NCBI GenBank assembly: GCA_010206225.2
Contig: VIQU02000013.1
Span: 27,406 to 91,405, forward strand
Direction of reading: 5' to 3'
Length of the DNA: 64,000 bases
Source: Lachnospiraceae bacterium MD308
GTDB taxonomy: Bacteria; Bacillota; Clostridia; Lachnospirales; Lachnospiraceae
Both the position numbers and the translations under genes were made by a program. Every line of letters starts with the position of its first letter. Within the stretch, counting starts at the first letter, position 1. Below the pieces are notes generated by a model that was given only the letters and a program-made list of their open reading frames with translations, ran no database searches and was not told the origin of the DNA. Of this stretch, positions 49,810 to 58,785 are shown piece by piece.

Positions 49810-51440
49810 CCCCGATTCTGCATCTCTACCAGACGGTCGCCGCAATAAATTTCCCGAAGCTTCGGCTTCTCAATCTTACCCGTCGCATTACGCGGAACCT
49901 CCGCGAAAATATATTTATGCGGACGCTTGTAACGCGGAAGCTTTTTACAGAACTGATCCAAATCTTCCTGCGTACATGTATAACCTTCCTTTCTCTCAAC
50001 AATCGCCGCTGATATCTCCCCAAGCCTCTTGTCAGGCAGTCCGATGACCGCCACATCCTTTATGGCTTCATGGGCACGCATAAAATCTTCAATCTGTACC
50101 GGATATATATTCTCACCCCCGCTGATAATGACATCTTTCTTACGGTCTACCAAAAAAATAAATCCATCTTCATCTTCCTGTGCCATATCGCCGGTATAGA
50201 GCCATCCGTCTTTCAGAACTTCGGCCGTGGCTTTCTCATCATTGTAGTAACAGGTCATGACTCCAGGACCCTTAAGAATCAGCTCGCCTACGCTTCCCCT
50301 GTCCACATCCTGTCCATTTTCGTCTACAATCCGTGTTTTCCAGCCATAACCTGCCTTTCCGATAGCTCCCACTTTATGTATATTTTCAATTCCCAGATGA
50401 ACGGCGCCTGGTCCGATAGACTCACTGAGTCCATAATTAGTATCATATTTATGGTTCGGAAAATATTTCTTCCACCGCTTGATCAGACTTGGCGGTACTG
50501 GCTGCGCGCCAATATGCATAAGCCTCCACTGGCTCAATTCATAATCTGCAAGCTTCACATCTCCCCGGTCCAATGCATCCAGAATGTCCTGCGCCCACGG
50601 AACAAGAAGCCACACGATCGTACATTTTTCCTTAGACACCGCATCCAAGATAATCTCCGGTGTCGTACCTTTCAGGAGAACTCCCTTGCTTCCTGTCAGG
50701 AAGCTTCCGAACCAATGCATCTTCGCTCCCGTATGGTACAACGGCGGAATGCAAAGGAAAACATCGTCCTTTGTCTGCCTGTGATGACTCTGTTCAACTT
50801 TACACGAATGCATCAGACTTTCATGATTATGTAAAATCGCCTTCGGAAATCCGGTTGTCCCTGACGAAAAATAAATCGCCGCATCATCTACATCGCGCAG
50901 CACAATATCCGGTGACTGGCAGGAACAATTCGCAGACTGCTGTGCATAACTCTCCGCAAACGACGGACAGCCGTCTCCCACATAAAAAATCAGCCTGTTT
51001 TTTGAAATAGAATCTGCGATCTCTTCCACACGCCCGATAAACTCCGGTCCAAAAACCAATACATCAGACTCCGAAAGATTCAGGCAGTATTCAATCTCTT
51101 CCGATGAGTATCTGAAATTGAGCGGAACAGCTAACGCTCCTGTCTTCAATATTCCAAAATAAATCGGCAGCCATTCTAAACAATTCATCAGCAGAATCGC
51201 CACCTTGTCTCCCTTTTTCACCCCCCGGCTCAAAAGAAGATTGGCAAAACGGTTCGCTTTCTCATTGAATACATTCCATGTGATCTCTCTGCGGTAATGA
51301 ACAAATGGGGTCGGCTCCATCAATGAATATTCTTTCCATGTAATTCTCCGGTCCTCCTTGAGCTGCGGGTTAATCTCAACCAGACAGATATCCTCTCCGT
51401 ATTTTCTGCAGTTTTCCTCTAAAATCTCTGTAATCGGCAT
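49806..51440 (-). CDS. AMP-dependent acyl-CoA synthetase
   Basis: A 544-residue ANL-superfamily ligase. AMP-binding P-loop YFSSGTTGFPKAI, NYGLSESIGPGAVH, DGWLYTGDMAQEDEDGF, the hinge DRKKDVIISGGENIYPVQIED and the C-terminal catalytic lysine in PRNATGKIEKPK. It activates a carboxylic acid (fatty, aryl or similar) to its CoA ester. A promoter (-35 TTGACT, -10 TAAAAT) precedes it. Substrate not assignable by eye. Confidence 0.93.
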   Translation of the reverse strand: MPITEILEENCRKYGEDICLVEINPQLKEDRRITWKEYSLMEPTPFVHYRREITWNVFNEKANRFANLLLSRGVKKGDKVAILLMNCLEWLPIYFGILKTGALAVPLNFRYSSEEIEYCLNLSESDVLVFGPEFIGRVEEIADSISKNRLIFYVGDGCPSFAESYAQQSANCSCQSPDIVLRDVDDAAIYFSSGTTGFPKAILHNHESLMHSCKVEQSHHRQTKDDVFLCIPPLYHTGAKMHWFGSFLTGSKGVLLKGTTPEIILDAVSKEKCTIVWLLVPWAQDILDALDRGDVKLADYELSQWRLMHIGAQPVPPSLIKRWKKYFPNHKYDTNYGLSESIGPGAVHLGIENIHKVGAIGKAGYGWKTRIVDENGQDVDRGSVGELILKGPGVMTCYYNDEKATAEVLKDGWLYTGDMAQEDEDGFIFLVDRKKDVIISGGENIYPVQIEDFMRAHEAIKDVAVIGLPDKRLGEISAAIVERKEGYTCTQEDLDQFCKKLPRYKRPHKYIFAEVPRNATGKIEKPKLREIYCGDRLVEMQNRG

Positions 51441-51479
51441 TGTACTTTACCCCTTTAACGCTTTTATTTGATGAAGTTA

Positions 51480-51577
51480 ATTTTAACATTATCTATTTAG
51501 GAAGTCAACATTACATGGTTTCCGCCTCTGTACTATTTTCATAATATTTTACAAAACAGCATTTGTAAATACAGAGG
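51480..51577 (-). promoter_or_regulatory. Promoter and nested inverted repeats before the acyl-CoA synthetase gene
   Basis: Minus-strand -35 TTGACT (51503-51508), 17-base spacer, -10 TAAAAT (51480-51485). Upstream are nested palindromes: CCTCTGTA/TACAGAGG (51525-51532, 51570-51577) enclosing TTTACAAA/TTTGTAAA (51548-51555, 51562-51569). The inner one resembles a TetR-type operator; the whole could also fold as the terminator of nhaC. Confidence 0.5.
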
Positions 51578-51591
51578 AACAACTCCGCAAT

Positions 51592-52917
51592 CTATTTGCC
51601 GGATTCATTCTGGTTCTTCTGCGGAATCAGAAAAATAAATACAAGCGAGCTTATAAGCAGCAGTCCCGGATAGAACAGGTTCGGAATGATATGGAAGGCT
51701 GTTATTTCGTGTCCCAATTCATTTGCTGCAGATATTGCTACGAGCATCTGTGCACCGTAGGGAATGGCTCCCTGAGAGATACAGGAGAAGGTATCAAGCA
51801 AAGAGGCCGTCTTTCTTGGGGTTACTCCGTATTCCTGTGCCATCTCTTTTGCGATAGGGTTAGCCATAACGATTGCTACTGTATTATTGGCTGTTGCCAC
51901 ATCCATTGCACATACAAGAAGTCCCATTCCAAGTTGTCCGCCTTTCTTTCCTTTGAAGACATGCCGGATTGCTGAAAGGAGTGCCTCAAAACCACCATAT
52001 TCCCGGATCAGGGCACACATTACCGCTACGAGGACTGCGACCATACAAGTCTCAAACATTCCCGATACGCCGGAACCCATATTGGCAAGCAGGTCTGTCG
52101 GTGCAGTCTGTCCGGTCGCAAGCATAATAAGCGAACCGGAGGCGATTCCGATCAAAAGCACGACAAATACATTGATACCAATGATTCCCCCTGCCAGTAC
52201 AAGAACATACGGAATGATCTGTATCAGATTATACTCCTGAGTCACTGCCCCGCTTAAATCTGTGCGGAGCGACAATACAAGTATTAAAATGAGTGTTACA
52301 GCAGCCGCCGGAAACGCAATCCCAAAATTCTCCCGGAACTTATCTTTCATCGCACATCCCTGTCCGTTGCAGGCTGCGATCGTCGTGTCTGAGATAAAGG
52401 AAAGATTATCCCCGAACATCGCTCCTCCCATAACCGAACCAATACAAAGAGGCAGGCTGAACCCCGAAGCCTGCGCTACCGTCACGGCAATAGGCGTGAT
52501 AAGCGTAATCGTCCCTACAGATGTTCCCATGGCTGTCGAGACAAAACACGCTACCACAAACAGTACTGCTACTGCAAATTGAGGCGGAATAAGTGAAAGC
52601 ATAAAATACGCAACGCTTTCTGCACTGCTTCTCCCTACAACTCCTACAAACGCGCCAGCTACCAGAAAGATAAGGAGCATCGTGATAATGTTCTTATCGG
52701 CCAGCCCCTGTGCCATGATTCCCAGCTTATCATCGAATTTTACCTCTCTGTTCTGAAGGCATGCAACTAAGATCGCCGCCAAAAACGCGACTACGATCGG
52801 AATATTATAAAATCCCATCGGAATTTTCATTACATATTCAAACAGAATACCAAGTCCCAAATACAAAACCAAAAACACGCCGATCGGCAGCAAAGCTGCC
52901 GGATTACTTTTCTTCAT
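51592..52917 (-). CDS. Na+/H+ antiporter NhaC-family protein
   Basis: A 441-residue membrane protein with about eleven hydrophobic segments and NhaC-family sequences such as GTSVGTITLITPIAV, GAMFGDNLSFISDTTIAA and CAMDVATANNTVAIVMANPIAKEMA. It probably exchanges protons for sodium or a small organic acid (family includes malate/lactate and lysine-type exchangers). The substrate is not resolved by motif. Confidence 0.9.
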   Translation of the reverse strand: MKKSNPAALLPIGVFLVLYLGLGILFEYVMKIPMGFYNIPIVVAFLAAILVACLQNREVKFDDKLGIMAQGLADKNIITMLLIFLVAGAFVGVVGRSSAESVAYFMLSLIPPQFAVAVLFVVACFVSTAMGTSVGTITLITPIAVTVAQASGFSLPLCIGSVMGGAMFGDNLSFISDTTIAACNGQGCAMKDKFRENFGIAFPAAAVTLILILVLSLRTDLSGAVTQEYNLIQIIPYVLVLAGGIIGINVFVVLLIGIASGSLIMLATGQTAPTDLLANMGSGVSGMFETCMVAVLVAVMCALIREYGGFEALLSAIRHVFKGKKGGQLGMGLLVCAMDVATANNTVAIVMANPIAKEMAQEYGVTPRKTASLLDTFSCISQGAIPYGAQMLVAISAANELGHEITAFHIIPNLFYPGLLLISSLVFIFLIPQKNQNESGK

Positions 52918-53092
52918 ATCTTTTCCCCCAATTTACGTTTACTCTTTTGTCTCTTTCGACACACATAATAACTTTAGATTTCTAACGAAAATCCTACTTT
53001 TCTCACTTTATCATGCAGCCAAATGCCTGGTCAAGTCATTTCCGCTCTTCTGCATACATATATTAAAAAAAATATATTGTTTTGAGGTACAT

Positions 53093-54223
53093 ATGGCAAT
53101 TTATACTGTGACTGCCGGAGATACTGTAGATACTATCGCTGATTCATATGGAGTAGCCGCCGATTCCATAATCTATGACAACCAGCTCATATACCCTTAT
53201 GCCCTTACTATCGGTCAGGCACTCTTTATTACAGATGATCCTATTCCGTCCGGAAAGCCTGGCATACAGACCAACGGCTATGCCTACACTTATATCAGCA
53301 ACTGGGTTCTTAATGAAACGCTCCCCTTTCTTACCGAGCTTTCTGTCTTTTCCTATGGCTTTTCTATGGAGGGAGACTTAATCTTCCCCCCGAATGATGA
53401 TAACTGGATGATCTCTGCTGCGTGGTCAGAAGGCACAAGGCCGATCCTCACATTGACTCCTCTTGACACATCCGGTCAGTTTAATAATAATCTGATCTCT
53501 TCTGTTGTCCGCAATGAAGCCTATAAGGAAAACCTCATCCAACAGATTCTCTCCACTCTGCGCGAAAAAGGCTATGCCGGAATCGATATAGATTTTGAAT
53601 TTATACAAGCCTCCGACAGAGATCTTTTCTCTTCCTTTGTAAGAGAGCTCGCAGACACACTTCACCCATATGGCTTTACCGTCTCTGTCGCCCTTGCTCC
53701 CAAAACCTCAGCCGATCAGCCCGGACTCTTATACGAGGGCAAAGATTATGCCGCCTTAGGCGCGGCCGCCGATTACGTTCTTCTCATGACCTATGAGTGG
53801 GGATACAAATACGGACCTAATATGGCAGTGGCACCCATTAACATGGTACGCCGGGTGGTAGATTATGCTATAACAGAAATCCCAGCCGAAAAGATCCATC
53901 TCGGCATCCCAAACTATGGCTACGACTGGCCTCTTCCTTTTGAACGGGAACGAACCGTAGCAACCACGATCGGAAATGTAGAAGCTGTACAGATTGCCAT
54001 AAGAAACAATGTTGAGATTTATTTTGACGAAACAGCCATGTCCCCTTATTTTAATTATGTCCGCGACAATATTCCACACGAAGTATGGTTTGAAGACGTC
54101 AGGAGCATACAGGCAAAATTCAACCTGATCAAAGAATACGGTCTCGGCGGTATGGGATACTGGCAAATCATGCGGTGGTGGCGGGCGAACTGGCTGCTTC
54201 TGATGACAGAGTTCCGATCATGA
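53093..54223 (+). CDS. LysM-GH18 protein, spore cortex hydrolase type (SleL/YaaH-like)
   Basis: A 376-residue protein with one N-terminal LysM (~1-46: IYTVTAGDTVDTIADSYGV) and a GH18 catalytic domain. The DxDxE motif reads GYAGIDIDFEFI. Other family landmarks are FTVSVALAPKTS, YVLLMTYEWGYKYGPN and GGMGYWQIMRWW. No signal peptide, like SleL of spores, which cleaves cortical peptidoglycan during germination. No other spore genes are adjacent. The ribosome binding site is weak (TTTTGAGGTACAT). Confidence 0.9.
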   Translation: MAIYTVTAGDTVDTIADSYGVAADSIIYDNQLIYPYALTIGQALFITDDPIPSGKPGIQTNGYAYTYISNWVLNETLPFLTELSVFSYGFSMEGDLIFPPNDDNWMISAAWSEGTRPILTLTPLDTSGQFNNNLISSVVRNEAYKENLIQQILSTLREKGYAGIDIDFEFIQASDRDLFSSFVRELADTLHPYGFTVSVALAPKTSADQPGLLYEGKDYAALGAAADYVLLMTYEWGYKYGPNMAVAPINMVRRVVDYAITEIPAEKIHLGIPNYGYDWPLPFERERTVATTIGNVEAVQIAIRNNVEIYFDETAMSPYFNYVRDNIPHEVWFEDVRSIQAKFNLIKEYGLGGMGYWQIMRWWRANWLLLMTEFRS

Positions 54224-54255
54224 TCACCGCTTTCTGCTCTTAAATTAATTTACTC

Positions 54256-54522
54256 TTGACAAAATCTCATGTCTCTCTGGCAGTTAATTCTCTGGCTGAA
54301 AAAGGGTATATCAAAAAGCAACAGACTGAACATAACCGAAAAACCATACATTTATCTATCCGTGAGTCTGCCTCCGATATTATCTGTGACGGACGGAATG
54401 CGCAAAAAGAGTTTGCCTCTGTTTTATTTCAGGGATTTACCTCTGATGACTGTGAAAAAATGAATGAGTTTTTTGAAAAAATCACTAACAATATACAAAA
54501 TCATTTCAAACAGGAGGATTAA
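54256..54522 (+). pseudogene. MarR-family regulator, N-terminal half missing
   Basis: Only the C-terminal 88 codons of a MarR-type regulator remain, from the DNA-reading helix onward (TKSHVSLAVNSLAEKGYIKK, then the HNRKTIHLSIRES wing). The upstream part and its first dimerisation helices are absent, and the frame opens with TTG without a ribosome binding site. It was probably the regulator of the transporter remnant that follows 1 base later. Confidence 0.75.
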
Positions 54523-54523
54523 C

Positions 54524-54716
54524 ATGCTTATCAAATTTATCGGCTGGAATCGGCGGCATACCTGATATATGGACACTTGTATTCTATATTCTCTCCACAC
54601 TTTTATGGGCAAGGATCGCAGCCAAATTTGCAAGCAAAGCAAGTGCCATCACCTTGAACCGGACGACCGGAATCGTACTGGTAGTACTTGGCACAGCAAT
54701 CATGACCGTAGGATAA
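54524..54716 (+). pseudogene. Internally deleted membrane-transporter gene
   Basis: CAGGAGGATTAAC precedes ATG 54524 and six normal codons (MLIKFI). The frame then breaks. From 54540 a different frame encodes a membrane-protein C-terminus (GIGGIPDIWTLVFYILSTLL, then LNRTTGIVLVVLGTAIMTVG) and stops at 54714-54716. The body of the gene is gone. Family not recognised with confidence; a small-molecule efflux protein is plausible. Confidence 0.65.
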
Positions 54717-54753
54717 ATTTTCCTAAATTCCCATGACAGATAAGGATATTCTT

Positions 54754-55194
54754 ATGTTTCACTATTATATGTTTTATAAACCTTTTGGCTGTGTCAGTGC
54801 AAGACGGGATTCCCGCTACCCGACGGTAATGGATTATTTTAAAGATCTCGATAATCCGAATCTATCCCCTGTCGGACGCCTTGACCGTCAGACCGAAGGA
54901 CTTCTTATCATCACAGATGACGGGCGATGGAACCAGTTAATGACACACCCTGAGATCCTGCCCTCGCTCCATCCGGAAGTTCAGGCTTTAACCACCCACA
55001 ACCGTCCCGACCATCCAGTTGTTATGGGACGTATCACTATTACGGAAGGTCGGAAACGCCAGATACGACGAATACTGAAAACTGCCGGATGCTGCGTTAT
55101 CCGCCTGAAACGGATTTCCATTGATAATATCCGTTTAGACGAGTCCTTAAAGCCTGGCGAATGGAAAACAATACAGATTTCAATCAATGCATAA
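54754..55194 (+). pseudogene. RsuA/RluB-family pseudouridine synthase, internally deleted
   Basis: 146 codons against about 230-240 in the family. The catalytic GRLDRQTEGLLIITDDG motif is present, and the late ITITEGRKRQIRRIL motif is present, but the roughly 60-residue segment that normally separates LTHP and that motif is missing (here MTHPEILPSLHPEVQALTTHNRP). No S4 domain. It is the third damaged gene in a row. Activity is unlikely. An earlier in-frame ATG at 54733 is less probable as the start. Confidence 0.75.
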
Positions 55195-55246
55195 TATTTC
55201 CAAAACAAGAACATACTAAAGGACAAAACTGCTACGGAGGTATTAT

Positions 55247-55681
55247 ATGGAAATGAATGATACGATTGAATTACTAAAAGAATGTGATGCCGGAACGAAT
55301 ATGGCTGTTGTTTCTATTGATGAAATATTAGAAAAAACCAAAGACGCAAAGCTAAAAAAAATTCTGGAGCAAAGTAAAGAGGAGCACCGCACATTGGGAA
55401 ATGAGATTCATACACTACTTGTTCAGCATGGAAGCGACTACAAAGAACCATCCCCTATAGCGAAGGGAATGTCATGGCTTAAGTCAAATGTGAAGATGGG
55501 ACTGGATGACAGTGATGCTACAGTCGCAGACCTGATTACCGATGGCTGCGATATGGGTATAAAGACGCTGAACAAATACCTGAACCAATACACTCAGGCC
55601 GACAACACTTCCAAAGGGCTGTGCAAAAAGCTAATATCCATCGAAGAAAAATTATGCAAAGATCTGCGAGGATATCTATAA
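55247..55681 (+). CDS. Small helical, ferritin-like protein of unknown function
   Basis: A 144-residue all-helical protein with E and H residues spaced as in a four-helix bundle (MEMNDTIELLKECDAGTNMAVVSIDEI, SKEEHRTLGNEIHTLL, SIEEKLCKDLRGYL). The pattern resembles the DUF2383/ferritin-like group. No clear diiron EXXH pair set is visible. TACGGAGGTATTAT precedes the start. It follows the decayed gene cluster and appears intact. Confidence 0.65.
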   Translation: MEMNDTIELLKECDAGTNMAVVSIDEILEKTKDAKLKKILEQSKEEHRTLGNEIHTLLVQHGSDYKEPSPIAKGMSWLKSNVKMGLDDSDATVADLITDGCDMGIKTLNKYLNQYTQADNTSKGLCKKLISIEEKLCKDLRGYL

Positions 55682-55775
55682 ATTGCACACTTCGATTTAC
55701 AATAGACAGTTTAAAACCGAGGTGATAGACTTCATTCCAGTAATCAGATTTCACATGCTCGCGAGGACTGAGACC

Positions 55776-55805
55776 AAAGGAGGACCTAATGACCCTCCTT
55801 TTATT
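55776..55805 (+). terminator. Intrinsic terminator
   Basis: AAAGGAGG (55776-55783) and CCTCCTTT (55794-55801) with a 10-base loop, followed by TATTTT. About 95 bases downstream of the helical protein gene. The stretch 55,682-55,957 otherwise shows no recognisable gene; a short minus-strand frame there has one hydrophobic segment only. Confidence 0.75.
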
Positions 55806-55957
55806 TTGCTGGAAAGGAAACATTTGCAATGACAAAACCTTTCTTATCTGATACAAATACTGTCCTACAATGCTAACCGTAATAAGAAACATAGGGATGT
55901 TGTCCATCAACGGAATGTCGCTTACGGCTGATATAATTTATCGAAAACAATATTTTG

Positions 55958-56923
55958 CTAATTTACAATGTTTTTAGGAGTGCCATTTAAAAATTCCTGT
56001 AGATTAGATACCGCAATATCCATTAATCTTTTTCTAGATTCCTTTGATGCCCAAGAAATATGTGGTGTAATCAAGCAATTTTTAGCGAACAAAAGAGGAT
56101 TATTATTTTTTATTGGTTCTGTAGATACAACATCCAAACCTGCCGCCATTACCTTGCCACTATTCAGTGCATCTGCCAAATCTTCTTCTTCGATTAATTG
56201 TCCTCTAGAATTATTAAGAATAATTACTCCATCTTTCATCTTAGCAATCGTTGATTTGTTGATTATTTTCTCTGTTTCCGGGAATAACGGACAATGTAAA
56301 GCAATAACGTCGGATGCGACAAGCAGCTCATCCAAATCGACATAGTAGCATGTATCGGATTCCAGTTTTTCATTCCTGTACGAATCATAAGCAAGCACCT
56401 TCATGCCAAGAGCTTGTGCAATTTTTCCTGTGGCCTGCCCAATTCTCCCATATCCTATAATCCCCATCGTTTTTCCATCCAGTTCAATAAGTGGATAATC
56501 CCAGAAACACCAGTCTGGATTCTCTGCCCATTTTCCCTCATGAACTACCTTGCTATGATGACCAATATGATGGCAGATTTCTAAAAGAAGTGCAATAGCA
56601 AACTGACCGACTGCTGCTGTTCCATAAGTAGGTATATTTGCCACCGGAATATTCTTTTTCTTTGCCGCCGCGATATCGACTACATTATAGCCAGTCGCTA
56701 GTACTCCAACAAATTTTAAATTTTTACATTTTTCAAAAACTATTTCAGGAAGAGGCGTTTTATTTGTATATACAATATCTGCGTCTTCAATCCTTTCGAT
56801 CACCTCCTCTATATCCGTAAGAGAAGTCCGATCATATACTGTACACTCTCCCAAAGCTTCCAATTCCTTCCAGTCCAAATCTCCCGGATTTAAGGTATAA
56901 CCATCAAGTACAACTATCTTCAT
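55958..56923 (-). CDS. NAD-dependent D-2-hydroxyacid dehydrogenase (glycerate/hydroxypyruvate type)
   Basis: A 321-residue D-2-hydroxyacid dehydrogenase. The nucleotide-binding GIIGYGRIGQATGKIAQALGM loop is clear; catalytic residues are in NNSRGQLIEEEDL (Arg), the SVDTT... Glu region and ISWASKESRKRL (His/Asp area). It interconverts a 2-oxo acid such as hydroxypyruvate with the D-hydroxy acid. It is the last gene of the AT-rich dehydrogenase/transketolase operon, 11 bases after the apionate-type enzyme. Confidence 0.9.
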   Translation of the reverse strand: MKIVVLDGYTLNPGDLDWKELEALGECTVYDRTSLTDIEEVIERIEDADIVYTNKTPLPEIVFEKCKNLKFVGVLATGYNVVDIAAAKKKNIPVANIPTYGTAAVGQFAIALLLEICHHIGHHSKVVHEGKWAENPDWCFWDYPLIELDGKTMGIIGYGRIGQATGKIAQALGMKVLAYDSYRNEKLESDTCYYVDLDELLVASDVIALHCPLFPETEKIINKSTIAKMKDGVIILNNSRGQLIEEEDLADALNSGKVMAAGLDVVSTEPIKNNNPLLFAKNCLITPHISWASKESRKRLMDIAVSNLQEFLNGTPKNIVN

Positions 56924-56934
56924 CTTTTATCCTC

Positions 56935-57798
56935 CTATATTTGTGGATTTTCTGGGTGTAACATGGTCGCAATTACTTTATGCAGGACTTCATCCTTCCA
57001 AATCTCTTTCCAGTTCTCCTTCATGACAAGCCTGTTTCCAAGTGAAATAGCCACCTTACATGCATCTGATACCGGAGGATTCCCTGGTATGTATCCCAAA
57101 AAATTAGCAGACAAGTTATAAATATGTCCGGTAAGGAATGAAACTGCTGCCTCTTTAGGAATTCCTCTTTTTTTTGCTTCCTCTACTGTCTCTGCCATAG
57201 CATATAAACAGGTCGCTCCCAAAAGTTCCACAAGAGTAGGTTCCAAAAATGCTATCTGCTCCGATGTCATAACGTAAGCATGTTCTACTGGAGCATACAT
57301 CTGTTTTGCTACTTCCACACACTGTGCAAAACGATCATCATCCCCCTGAATCTTTGACATTACAATATCCTGTTTTCCCCCGCAGCCCCCGAACCTATCC
57401 TGACGTGCTTCATAAGTATCCTGATCCAAGAAATAAGAAGGATGGCAAGGATGGGCAACGCCAAATGTACAATCATTCCTAAGAGTCAATTCTTTTGCAA
57501 CAGCAGCGGCCGGATCCAATATAATAAATCCTGTTCCGGGTTTCAACATTGGTACATAAATCGCTGATAACTTACCAATTAATATATCGGGGACCGCAAA
57601 TACAACAACGTCTGATTTTTTCAAGGCCTCTTCAACCGGTATAGGTTCAAATCCTCTATCTTTGATACTCTGTATACCTGATTCTGAAGCTTCCACCATC
57701 AAAAGTTCAAATACATCCGTTTTTTTTGCCAGATTAATACTTGTCCTTGTTCCCATCTTACCGCCGGCTCCAATTACACTTACTACAATTTTTTCCAT
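56935..57798 (-). CDS. D-apionate oxidoisomerase-like NAD-binding dehydrogenase
   Basis: A 287-residue dehydrogenase with N-terminal Rossmann loop VIGAGGKMGTRTS and a C-terminal phosphogluconate-dehydrogenase-type domain. The AHPCHPSYFLDQDTYEARQD and GGKQDIVMSKIQG segments resemble, from memory, ApnO, which oxidises and isomerises D-apionate to 3-oxo-isoapionate. The rest of that pathway (OiaK, OiaC/OiaT) is absent, so the actual substrate may be a related branched or linear aldonate. It lies between a 2-hydroxyacid dehydrogenase and a split transketolase. Confidence 0.75.
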   Translation of the reverse strand: MEKIVVSVIGAGGKMGTRTSINLAKKTDVFELLMVEASESGIQSIKDRGFEPIPVEEALKKSDVVVFAVPDILIGKLSAIYVPMLKPGTGFIILDPAAAVAKELTLRNDCTFGVAHPCHPSYFLDQDTYEARQDRFGGCGGKQDIVMSKIQGDDDRFAQCVEVAKQMYAPVEHAYVMTSEQIAFLEPTLVELLGATCLYAMAETVEEAKKRGIPKEAAVSFLTGHIYNLSANFLGYIPGNPPVSDACKVAISLGNRLVMKENWKEIWKDEVLHKVIATMLHPENPQI

Positions 57799-57849
57799 TG
57801 TATATAACCTCTTTTTCTATATATTTCAAACCTCTTTATTACTCCAAAT

Positions 57850-58785
57850 TTATTTCAAATTTTCTTCCACTGTCTTTGCGATATTTTCTGGAGAAAATCC
57901 ATATGCATCTGCAAGTTCTTTTGCTGATCCAGACTCTCCAAACGTAGTAAGTCCCATTCTCTTTACATATTTTGGATCATTTTCTACAACCAACTTACTG
58001 ATATATGCCCCCATACCGCCGTTCACATTATGATCTTCTACTGTCACAATTGTATTTACCTTAGCGATTGCTTCTAATATCTTCTGCGGATTATTTCCAT
58101 ATAAAATATTTACATCACCTACTGTTACATTAATTCCTTTGTCATTCAAAATCTCTGCAGCTTTCAGAACACGATCCAAGACAAAGCCACAGGAAAGTAA
58201 AAGCGTATCATTTCCATACTTTTTCAAAATGCGTATTCCCTCTTCACTAAATGGTGTTTCTATGTCGTAAACATCAATTTCTTTTCCGCTTCCTGCACGC
58301 ACATATACTGGACCGTCAATTTCTGCTGCCAGTTTTACTGCATGATAAGTCTGCGCTGCATCCGCTGGAGTAAAAATAGTATAATTAGGAATATTGGAGA
58401 GAATACCAAGCTCCTCATAAAACTGATGAGTAACGCCCTCTCTTTCTCCTCCAAGAAGTCCTGAATTAATTCCTACAAATTTTACATTTAAATTAGGATA
58501 TGCCACGAATGTTCTCATTTGTTCACAAGCACGCATAGTAAGAAATCCTGCATAGGTGCCTACAAATGGCATTAATCCTGCCGCTGCCAAGCCCGCTGCA
58601 GTATCAACCGCATTCTGTTCAGAAATTCCCACCTCAACATACTGATTGGGATGAACCTCCGCAAATTTTGTCGCACGCATTGCTTTTAATGAATCAGGTG
58701 ATACAAACATGATTTTATCATTTTCTTCCGCCATATCTAAAAGTGCCTGTGCAAACGCCTCTCTTGTTCCTTTAAATCCTGCCAT
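57850..58785 (-). CDS. Transketolase, C-terminal (Pyr/C) subunit of a split enzyme
   Basis: A 311-residue protein covering the pyrimidine and C-terminal transketolase domains (EVGISEQNAVDTAAGLA with the catalytic Glu, RACEQMRTFVAYPNLNV). It joins with the N-terminal subunit encoded by the upstream gene. The two genes meet at one shared base (stop and start overlapping at 58785), so they are made in equal amounts. Split transketolases serve dedicated catabolic routes such as apulose or sulfo-sugar degradation. Confidence 0.92.
   Translation of the reverse strand: MAGFKGTREAFAQALLDMAEENDKIMFVSPDSLKAMRATKFAEVHPNQYVEVGISEQNAVDTAAGLAAAGLMPFVGTYAGFLTMRACEQMRTFVAYPNLNVKFVGINSGLLGGEREGVTHQFYEELGILSNIPNYTIFTPADAAQTYHAVKLAAEIDGPVYVRAGSGKEIDVYDIETPFSEEGIRILKKYGNDTLLLSCGFVLDRVLKAAEILNDKGINVTVGDVNILYGNNPQKILEAIAKVNTIVTVEDHNVNGGMGAYISKLVVENDPKYVKRMGLTTFGESGSAKELADAYGFSPENIAKTVEENLK

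Noticed and set aside
55536..55910. 124-codon minus-strand frame across the end of the helical-protein gene
   Set aside because: Half of it is antisense to a real gene. One hydrophobic segment faintly resembles a PnuC-like stretch, but this is too weak to call.
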